A stretch of 7,315 bases of DNA from Pseudomonadota bacterium (GTDB lineage Bacteria > Desulfobacterota > BSN033 > WVXP01 > G020346125): positions 1-7,315 of the forward strand of contig JAUWDQ010000131.1 in NCBI GenBank assembly GCA_030608745.1, in the 5' to 3' direction. This document shows, piece after piece, positions 1-5,202 of the stretch (within the stretch, counting starts at the first letter, position 1; each line of letters starts with the position of its first letter). The position numbers were made by a program, and so were the translations under genes. The notes under the pieces are model-generated. The model was not told the origin of the DNA. It searched no databases and saw nothing but the letters and a program-made list of their open reading frames with translations.

Positions 1-1103
1 CGCATTGTTTCCTCTTTTATGTTCATTGTGCCCATTACCCCTCCCATCAGTTCAGCCATATCTGCGAGCATCTGAAAAGCCCCAAGGTTAAAGTCGGGAG
101 TAAATTCAATGATATCCACTTCTTCAGAGTTGGTCTTCATAACTCCTAGAACGGAAGGTAACACCCCGATGAAGTACCCACTGTAAGCCCGGATGGCTTC
201 TAGAGGAAGGGGATTTTTCTTTTGGGGCATAAAACTGCTCGTACCGGAATATTCATCGGCTAACTCGATCATGTTGAATTCTTGGGTACAAAATAGGTCC
301 AGATCCGTTGCTAACTGTCCTAAGTTCGACATGAAGATGGAGCAACAACCATAGCTTTCCGCCGCATAATCCCTGGAAAAACAGGCCTCCCGAGAGTTTT
401 CTAAGAAGTTGCTGAACCCAAGAAGTTCGGTTGTTCTCTTCCTGTTCAGTCCTAATGCCTCCCCTGCCGCTGCCGCAGCTCCCAAAGGGTTTAAGTTTGT
501 TCGCTCAAAAGCCCCTTTGAACCTTTCAATATCTTTAAGGAAAGCATCGGCAAAGGAAAGCAAGTAATGTCCGAAGGTACACGGCTGGGAATGTTGAAGG
601 TGAGAATATCCAGGCATGATAGTACTGCTATGTTCTGCCGCCCTGCGCAGCATAACCCCTATGAGTTTCAGTATACCTTTGGTGACTTTAGCGAGCTCAT
701 CTCTCACATAGATCCTCCGAATGGTTGCTTCGTAGTCTAAGCGGCTTCTACCGACGTACGCCCATCCTCCCACATCTTCTCCAAGCTTTTCCAATAGGTA
801 TGATTCCATATTGAGATAGATGTTGCCCTTTCCCTCTTCAAAGGGAAACCCAGTGCTTCCCATCTCATCCATTTCCAGCATAATCTCCAGAATCTTAGCC
901 CCCTTTCCCCTCGCAATTAAGTCTTCCTCGACTACCATCACCATATGGGCCAGATTTACGAGAGAACACGCATAGTAGAGGGGTTTGGTACGCTCTATTA
1001 TCGGTCTATAGTAACTTCTCGTGAAAATTTCCGATGGTTCCCCTTCGAATCGAGAATGAGCTCCCAAATGTCTCCATTGTCTCGGATCTTTTCTCTTGGC
1101 CAT
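1..1103 (-). CDS. Argininosuccinate lyase-like enzyme (ASL/fumarase superfamily), 3' end cut by window edge
   Basis: Reading the minus strand from ATG at 1103 gives 367 uninterrupted codons to the left edge; usual family length is about 460-500, so roughly the last fifth is missing. An in-frame TAG lies four codons upstream and AGGGGG sits 5 nt before the ATG, which fixes the start. Family marks are visible: GRSR at residues 118-121, PGYSHLQHSQP at 164-174 with the catalytic-type Ser167-His168, and the mobile loop SGTSSFMPQKKNP at 286-298. These enzymes cleave a C-N bond by beta-elimination, usually releasing fumarate, as cytoplasmic homotetramers. The motif that reads GRSRNDQ in ArgH is GRSRLDY here, and the N-terminus lacks the WGGRF of ArgH. 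Substrate may therefore differ from argininosuccinate. The neighbouring peptide-type transporter and hydantoinase favour a catabolic paralogue, but a divergent ArgH cannot be excluded. The superfamily call is firm; the substrate is not. Confidence 0.9.
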   Translation of the reverse strand, partial: MAKRKDPRQWRHLGAHSRFEGEPSEIFTRSYYRPIIERTKPLYYACSLVNLAHMVMVVEEDLIARGKGAKILEIMLEMDEMGSTGFPFEEGKGNIYLNMESYLLEKLGEDVGGWAYVGRSRLDYEATIRRIYVRDELAKVTKGILKLIGVMLRRAAEHSSTIMPGYSHLQHSQPCTFGHYLLSFADAFLKDIERFKGAFERTNLNPLGAAAAAGEALGLNRKRTTELLGFSNFLENSREACFSRDYAAESYGCCSIFMSNLGQLATDLDLFCTQEFNMIELADEYSGTSSFMPQKKNPLPLEAIRAYSGYFIGVLPSVLGVMKTNSEEVDIIEFTPDFNLGAFQMLADMAELMGGVMGTMNIKEETM

Positions 1104-1108
1104 TTTTG

Positions 1109-1114
1109 CCCCCT
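1109..1114 (-). promoter_or_regulatory. Ribosome binding site of the lyase gene
   Basis: AGGGGG lies 5 nt upstream of ATG 1103. Together with the in-frame TAG just before it, this decides the start of the lyase. Confidence 0.7.
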
Positions 1115-1330
1115 AAACCGGAAAAGCCGAATCAAAAAGGCAAATAGAAAAAGAACACCCCACAGAACACCTGTCGGAACAGTCAAATTTCTTAACCACT
1201 ACAATATGCTAAGTTTGTCTTATGGGAGGAATAGGAGTCGCGGCTTGATTAACCGAACGTTACGACACCAAAATCCGCGGACAGTTTACCGTCTCAATCT
1301 TAACTATATGCAATGATGGAAAAGACCACA
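1115..1330. other. Intergenic stretch upstream of the lyase, no clear signal
   Basis: This stretch should carry the promoter of the lyase if the gene is transcribed on its own. I looked for a sigma-70 pair on the minus strand. A TTGACT occurs at about 1175-1180 but has no acceptable -10 box at 16-18 nt. I see no RNA gene, no credible ORF and no strong hairpin here. The lyase may be read by transcription through the repeat element or from a promoter I cannot recognise. Confidence 0.4.
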
Positions 1331-1440
1331 TGGAATGTTGGAATAATGGAGTAATGGGAAATAAAAAACGGAAGAAACGGATTTTTTATTTCCGTCCATC
1401 TTTACCCATCATTCCAGTATTCCATTATTCCACTATCCCA
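1331..1440. repeat. Inverted array of degenerate 8-bp TGGAATNN repeats forming a long hairpin
   Basis: The left arm (1331-1362) is four tandem octamers on the plus strand: TGGAATGT, TGGAATAA, TGGAGTAA, TGGGAAAT. The right arm (about 1401-1440) holds octamers of the same type in inverse orientation, including TCATTCCA, GTATTCCA, TTATTCCA and CTATCCCA. Between them is a perfect 12-bp inner stem, GGAAATAAAAAA at 1357-1368 against 1382-1393, with a 13-nt loop. The outer arms pair imperfectly over about 28 bp. The design resembles a palindromic intergenic repeat or MITE-like element with no coding capacity. Lying between dppC and the lyase gene, it may also end or attenuate transcription. The structure is read directly; its origin and role are inferred. 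Confidence 0.75.
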
Positions 1441-1460
1441 ACTCGTATTCCAGTTGGGAT
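1435..1460 (-). terminator. Hairpin just downstream of dppC
   Basis: ATCCCAACT at 1435-1443 is perfectly complementary to AGTTGGGAT at 1452-1460, with an 8-nt loop. It begins 14 nt after the dppC stop codon. No T-run follows on the minus strand, so it is a poor intrinsic terminator alone; it may protect the mRNA 3' end or belong to the adjacent octamer repeat, whose last unit it overlaps. Confidence 0.4.
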
Positions 1461-1474
1461 GTTCCAGACAGATT

Positions 1475-2308
1475 CTACGTAAGCCGTCCACGCAGCTTGG
1501 GATCCAGGGCATCCCGGATCCCATCCCCTAACATATTGAACCCCATGGTGGCACAAAATATTCCCGCGCCGGGAACGAGTGAGAGCCAAGGAGCTTGTAT
1601 GAAGTGGAACATGCCTTCTTTGATCATCATCCCCCAACTCGGCGTCGGAGGTTGGGTACCCATCCCCAGAAAGCTAAGGCTAGCTTCCAGCCGTATTGCC
1701 GTCGCAATCCAAAGGGTTGACATTACAATTATCTCTCCCGCCACATTAGGTAAAATATGTTTCGATACTATCCCCCAGTTCGATCGGCCGGTAGCCTTGC
1801 TTGCCTCCACGTATACCTGCTCAGCGACGGCAAGGGTAGAACCACGGGCGAGTCTGATATATCTGGGCGTAAAAGCAAGCCCGATTGCAAGGATTACATT
1901 CCTCGTGCCTGCCCCAAAAGCAACTACGACTATGATCGCTAACACCATCGTGGGGAAGGACATAAATACATCCGTCAGCCACATTATTACGTTACTAATC
2001 CTTCCCCTGTTATACCCAGCAATGAGGCCCAAAACGGTACCACCAATTGCACCAACAATGGTGGCTAAAAACCCTACTGACAATGAAACCCTTGAACCCC
2101 ATATGGTCCTGGAGAGTATATCTCTTCCGTATCGATCCGTACCACCCCAATGCTGCCAGCTTGGATCAGCGAAGCGGTTAATCACATGATGTTCTAACGG
2201 ATCATATGGTGCAATCCAGGGCGAAAATATTCCCAAAAAGATTACGATAATCACCAAGAAGAAGCCGACAAAGGACACCTTATTTTTTAAAAATCTTCTT
2301 ATCTCCAC
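1475..2308 (-). CDS. dppC: Peptide-type ABC transporter permease, DppC/OppC family
   Basis: This 277-aa inner-membrane protein is the second permease of a dipeptide/oligopeptide/nickel-type importer. It has a hydrophobic N-terminal segment (residues 12-33) after a basic start, then the family signature GTDRYGRDILSR at 56-67, several further membrane segments, and the EAA coupling loop at 168-188 (EASKATG ending HILPN) that docks on the ATPase. The C-terminus ends in GDGIRDALDPKLRGR, typical of the family. The length is normal. The start is GTG at 2308: an in-frame TGA at 2339-2341 excludes an earlier start, and AGAAGGAG lies 10 nt upstream. It follows dppB by 33 nt, so the two are cotranscribed. 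No ATPase gene follows; a repeat element does. The ligand cannot be read from the permease. The symbol denotes family, not proven dipeptide transport. Confidence 0.95.
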   Translation of the reverse strand: MEIRRFLKNKVSFVGFFLVIIVIFLGIFSPWIAPYDPLEHHVINRFADPSWQHWGGTDRYGRDILSRTIWGSRVSLSVGFLATIVGAIGGTVLGLIAGYNRGRISNVIMWLTDVFMSFPTMVLAIIVVVAFGAGTRNVILAIGLAFTPRYIRLARGSTLAVAEQVYVEASKATGRSNWGIVSKHILPNVAGEIIVMSTLWIATAIRLEASLSFLGMGTQPPTPSWGMMIKEGMFHFIQAPWLSLVPGAGIFCATMGFNMLGDGIRDALDPKLRGRLT

Positions 2309-2341
2309 TCCCCAAGGGCTCCTTCTAAACAGCCTTGATCA

Positions 2342-3286
2342 TTAATCATACTTTATCCTCGGATCGATAAAGGCATAGGACAAATCCGTAATGAGGTTTA
2401 CCAGAACGATAAAGACAGCGAGTACCACCAGGCCCGATTGAATCACCGAATAGTTCCGTTCTTGTATTGCGCCTATCAGGAATTTACCGATCCCGGGCCG
2501 GTTAAATACGATCTCGACTTCTATGGATCCGCCTATCGTCACAGCTAAATAGAGGCCGATCATGGTAACAACGGGGAGTAATGAATTCCTCAAAGCGTGT
2601 TTATAAATCACCACCCGTTCCTTAAGCCCTTTACTGCGAGCAGTCCTCACATAATCCTCATGTAATACGTTCAGCATAGATGATCTCGTCAACCTCATCA
2701 CAAAAGCCGCTTTAATCAGGCCAAGGCTAAGGGCAGGTAGGAATAAGTGGTATGCACGGTTCCCTAAATCGCTATAATCACCGCCACCGCCCATCATTGG
2801 AAACCACCCAAGGATCAGCCCAAAGATAAAAAGAAGCAATATACTGAGATAAAAGGTTGGAAAGGAAAACCCTAGTATGCCAACGAATCTCCCAATAAAA
2901 TCCAGAGGGGAGTTCCACTTCAATGCCGCGAGAACCCCGGTTGGCACCCCAATCAAGATTCCGATTACCGTGGCCCATATAGCGAGGTCTATGGTATAAG
3001 GGACAGCTCTTGCAAAGAGCTTCGCAACTGGTATGTCGGTGCGGAGGTCCCGCCCCAAGTCCCCATGGGCCAACCTCCAAAGGAATGAGGTGTACTGTTT
3101 CCAAAGAGGCTCATTCAGCCCCAGCCTCTCCCTGATGGCTTCAAGGGCCTGGGGCGTAGCTCTGTCACCGAGGATTGCTATTGCTGGGTCCCCACCTAAT
3201 CCCCGGACGGCAAAGAAGACAAGACTTATCACCACCAGTATCGTGGGGATCGCCGATAAAATCCTCCTGATGATAAAAGTAAGCAT
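2342..3286 (-). CDS. dppB: Peptide-type ABC transporter permease, DppB/OppB family
   Basis: This 314-aa inner-membrane protein is the first permease of the importer and would pair with the DppC-like protein. It opens with the family-typical MLTFIIRRILSAIPTILVV, giving the first membrane helix at about 9-27. The periplasmic part contains GGDPA (31-35) and the LGLNEPLWKQY segment (55-65). More membrane segments follow, and the EAA loop is at 211-238 (DYVRTARSKGL, then HALRNSLLP). VEIVFNRPGIGK at 257-268 matches the family's conserved VExxFxxPGxG. Length and both ends match the family, so the ATG at 3286 is the right start, yet there is no Shine-Dalgarno sequence before it: the 12 nt upstream are T-rich and form the tail of a hairpin. 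It lies 67 nt after the binding-protein gene and 33 nt before dppC, so it belongs to the same operon. Confidence 0.95.
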   Translation of the reverse strand: MLTFIIRRILSAIPTILVVISLVFFAVRGLGGDPAIAILGDRATPQALEAIRERLGLNEPLWKQYTSFLWRLAHGDLGRDLRTDIPVAKLFARAVPYTIDLAIWATVIGILIGVPTGVLAALKWNSPLDFIGRFVGILGFSFPTFYLSILLLFIFGLILGWFPMMGGGGDYSDLGNRAYHLFLPALSLGLIKAAFVMRLTRSSMLNVLHEDYVRTARSKGLKERVVIYKHALRNSLLPVVTMIGLYLAVTIGGSIEVEIVFNRPGIGKFLIGAIQERNYSVIQSGLVVLAVFIVLVNLITDLSYAFIDPRIKYD

Positions 3287-3337
3287 GATAAAGAAATACG
3301 GCTGGAATGATGTCCTCTTCGAACCTCATTCCAGCCG
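3287..3337 (-). terminator. Intrinsic terminator-like hairpin between binding-protein gene and dppB
   Basis: On the minus strand CGGCTGGAATGA (3337-3326) pairs perfectly with TCATTCCAGCCG (3310-3299), a 12-bp stem with a 15-nt loop, followed by TATTTCTTTATC directly before the dppB ATG. The hairpin starts 16 nt after the binding-protein stop codon. A partial terminator or mRNA-stabilising hairpin at this place is a known way to keep binding protein in excess over permease. The U-tract is interrupted, so read-through is likely. Confidence 0.7.
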
Positions 3338-3353
3338 CCTTCCCTTCTCCCCC

Positions 3354-4976
3354 TTAGTGTTTCAAAATCTTGGCCTTCTCAAGGGGATAGCCAAAGATCA
3401 TACTGCCCTTGATCTCAACACCAGGGTCAAAGTAGTTGTGTCGCACAAGGACCTTTGTCAGCTCGTGGAGTGGCTTGGAGGGCACATGCATCAACAGCTG
3501 TAACTGTGCCTTATAGTAGAGGTCTCTCTGCTTCTGTGAATTCAGCTCACTGCGGGCTGCCTCAATGAGCGAGTCGATGCTATCTACCTTTCCGTCTCCA
3601 TCAGCATCGACATCTCCGTAGTGCGAGAAGTTTGTGATTGCCTTGGGCTTCCCAACGATAGACTTGGAGTAGTACCACTGGGTAAGATAGGAATCGGCAA
3701 CAGGGGGACGACCAGCATAGTAGATCACCACATCGTTCATATCCTTCCTGATGTTGGCATGGAAGCTGGTATGATCAACCACGGTAATCTCCAGGTTCAC
3801 GCCCAGTTTCTTCCACTGCTCCTTACAGATCTCCAAAGGGGCCAAATAGTAAGGTTTAGTGGTTGAAAAGGCCTTTAATTTGAAACCACCTCCGAAACCT
3901 GCCTCTGCCAACAGCTTCTTCGCCTTTTCCAGGTCATAGTTGTAGAGAAGCTCCTCGGGGGTTGCATCCTCGGGTAACGTTGCGTAATAGGAAGGAGGTA
4001 CCGGAGCGATCATCTTATAATATATCCCGCGAAAGTACTGTTCGAATATCTTGCGGTCCGCGGTCAACGCCAGGGCTTTTCTCACCTTTATATTATCCAG
4101 TGGTTTTCTCGTCATGTTGAAGTGCACAGCGCAGCCACTGCCCAGCGGGACTGCATCCACTATTACCGTTGGAGTCTTCTTTACATCCTCGACCCATTTC
4201 GGATCCCGCTTGCCGTAGATGGCATCAAGATCGCCCTTGATGAACGCCAGGGTCCTCGAGGCGACATTTGGCATGAAGTAGATCTCGAGTCTCTTTAAGG
4301 TGGGCTTACCCCTGAAGTACTTCTCGTTTCTCACCAGTATGACCTTCTCCTTCGCGAAGTATTCATGAAACTGGAAGGGGCCGGTTCCTATGACCTCGAG
4401 ACCTAAGTTCTTATTTCCAACCTCGTCTCCGCGCTTCTTACAAACGATATTCCCGGCCTGGTAAGCGAGCACTTGGTCTAACAAGAAGAACGTGCTGGGG
4501 GCCGTCAAGATTATCTTGGCCGTATAGGGATCTACGACTTTCACTTCCTTAATTATCCCGTATTTCGCCCCATACGGGGAACTGAGCTTGGCATCCCGGA
4601 GCCGATCAAAGGTGTATTTTACATCCTCAGCGGTGAACTCTCCGTACCCTTTGTGCCATTGGACCCCTTTCCGGAGATGGAATGTATAGGTTAGCCCGTC
4701 CTCGGATACCTCCCAAGACTCTGCCAGGTCACCTTCGAGATTATCGAAGTCGAGCGTTCCGGGCGGCAAGCGCACTAAGCCGTTGAACATATACGACCCC
4801 ACCGAGTAAGCCCCGTCAACAACACCAAATGCCGGATCGAATGAATCCAGATCCGTGGTGTGGTGGGCCCAGCGCCAAACCTGTTCCTTTGCCAATTCCG
4901 CCGATAGAGCAACACCTGAAGTGAACACCAACGCAGCCACCAATAGGCCTGCCAAAAAACTAAAGCGCCATTTCAT
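3354..4976 (-). CDS. Extracellular solute-binding protein of peptide-type ABC importer (SBP family 5, DppA/OppA-like)
   Basis: This 540-aa exported protein captures the ligand in the periplasm and delivers it to the DppB/DppC-like permeases. Residues 1-26 form a Sec signal peptide: basic MKWR, a hydrophobic core, and a probable cut after ALSA. There is no lipobox cysteine, so it should be soluble. The family-5 hallmark is clear: LAESWEVSEDGLTYTFHLRKGVQWH at about 84-108 followed by FTAEDVKYTFDRL at 114-126. VIGTGPF at 195-201 and KVRKALALTADR at 297-308 are also typical. The length is normal. Residues 457-468 form an acidic loop of the DxDxDG calcium-binding type, unusual for the family. The start is ATG 4976, with GGGGGG 6 nt upstream. 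A strong promoter lies about 130 nt upstream. The binding pocket does not reveal the ligand; context suggests a small amide, peptide or hydantoin-like compound. Confidence 0.95.
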   Translation of the reverse strand: MKWRFSFLAGLLVAALVFTSGVALSAELAKEQVWRWAHHTTDLDSFDPAFGVVDGAYSVGSYMFNGLVRLPPGTLDFDNLEGDLAESWEVSEDGLTYTFHLRKGVQWHKGYGEFTAEDVKYTFDRLRDAKLSSPYGAKYGIIKEVKVVDPYTAKIILTAPSTFFLLDQVLAYQAGNIVCKKRGDEVGNKNLGLEVIGTGPFQFHEYFAKEKVILVRNEKYFRGKPTLKRLEIYFMPNVASRTLAFIKGDLDAIYGKRDPKWVEDVKKTPTVIVDAVPLGSGCAVHFNMTRKPLDNIKVRKALALTADRKIFEQYFRGIYYKMIAPVPPSYYATLPEDATPEELLYNYDLEKAKKLLAEAGFGGGFKLKAFSTTKPYYLAPLEICKEQWKKLGVNLEITVVDHTSFHANIRKDMNDVVIYYAGRPPVADSYLTQWYYSKSIVGKPKAITNFSHYGDVDADGDGKVDSIDSLIEAARSELNSQKQRDLYYKAQLQLLMHVPSKPLHELTKVLVRHNYFDPGVEIKGSMIFGYPLEKAKILKH

Positions 4977-5041
4977 TGTAATCCCCCCTTTTTTTTGAGT
5001 TGTCTACCTGTACTACACCCCTTATCTAATATATTGCCCAT
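4973..5041 (-). CDS. Possible 22-codon leader ORF overlapping the binding-protein start
   Basis: An ATG at 5041 opens 22 codons (begins MGNILDKG, ends KKKGGLQ) closed by a TGA that overlaps the binding-protein ATG as ATGA, the classic layout for translational coupling. It is preceded by a very strong Shine-Dalgarno match, but only 2 nt separate GGAGG from the ATG, too close for efficient initiation. The peptide resembles nothing I recognise and has no run of a single amino acid that would suggest classical attenuation, apart from three lysines encoded by the A-tract. It may be a regulatory leader peptide or chance. Confidence 0.35.
   Translation of the reverse strand: MGNILDKGCSTGRQLKKKGGLQ
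4983..4988 (-). promoter_or_regulatory. Ribosome binding site of the binding-protein gene, in an A8G6 tract
   Basis: Six G residues lie 6 nt upstream of ATG 4976 and form the only Shine-Dalgarno candidate at normal spacing. They directly follow eight A residues (4989-4996), so the site is part of a 14-nt homopolymeric tract. Confidence 0.6.
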
Positions 5042-5053
5042 CACCTCCTTTCT
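5040..5053 (-). promoter_or_regulatory. Extended Shine-Dalgarno sequence in the leader
   Basis: AGAAAGGAGGTGAT is complementary over 14 nt to the usual bacterial 16S rRNA 3' end. It lies 64 nt upstream of the binding-protein ATG, within the transcribed leader, and just before the small leader ORF. It could load ribosomes for that ORF or act as a standby site. Confidence 0.55.
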
Positions 5054-5107
5054 ATGACCCGCTGATAACGGAATCCTACTTCCATCATGGGTAAATAGAT
5101 CCCCCCC

Positions 5108-5136
5108 ACTATAAATCTGGACAAATGAATTGTCAA
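5108..5136 (-). promoter_or_regulatory. Sigma-70 promoter for the transporter operon
   Basis: TTGACA at 5131-5136 and TATAGT at 5108-5113 (both read on the minus strand) are separated by exactly 17 nt. The first box is perfect and the second differs at one position from TATAAT. Transcription should begin at about 5100-5102, at the end of a run of seven Gs, giving a leader of about 125 nt to the binding-protein ATG. The binding protein and permeases can thus be expressed apart from hyuA. Such a strong pair suggests high basal output, perhaps held down by a repressor. Confidence 0.82.
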
Positions 5137-5158
5137 GGGATTTCTAGGACCTGAAAAA

Positions 5159-5172
5159 CAACATTGATGTTG
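5159..5172. promoter_or_regulatory. Small palindrome upstream of the promoter, possible operator
   Basis: CAACAT-TG-ATGTTG is a dyad with 6-bp half-sites, centred about 30 bp upstream of the -35 box. It could be a binding site for an activator or repressor. As RNA it gives only a 5-bp AT-rich stem with a TCAA loop followed by TTTT, too weak to be a convincing hyuA terminator. No regulator gene lies in the window to support the operator reading. Confidence 0.25.
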
Positions 5173-5202
5173 AGCTGAAGGGTAGATCTTGTTTTAGGGA
5201 CT

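Noticed and set aside
1162..1180. TTGACT and an ACAG-N5-CTGT dyad upstream of the lyase as a promoter or operator.
   Set aside because: No -10 box lies at 16-18 nt from TTGACT, and a dyad of 4-bp half-sites is expected by chance.
998..1186. Minus-strand ORF of 62 codons with a hydrophobic N-terminus.
   Set aside because: It overlaps the lyase start in another frame over about 100 nt. The apparent membrane segment comes from the T-rich upstream region.
945..1316. Plus-strand ORF of 123 codons overlapping the lyase start.
   Set aside because: It is antisense to the well-supported N-terminus of the lyase, has a basic, low-complexity composition, no family resemblance and no good ribosome site.
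1497..2189. Long plus-strand ORF of 230 codons.
   Set aside because: It lies wholly antisense to dppC, whose family motifs are unmistakable; the ORF is a shadow.
3033..3503. Plus-strand ORF of 156 codons across the hairpin between dppB and the binding-protein gene.
   Set aside because: It is antisense to two clear genes and a terminator-like hairpin and shows no recognisable domain.
5040..5053. Plus strand reads ATCACCTCCTTTCT, identical to a typical 16S rRNA 3' terminus.
   Set aside because: The flanking sequence does not resemble the 16S end (no GGCTGG before it), so it is not an rRNA fragment. It is best read as a strong Shine-Dalgarno on the minus strand.
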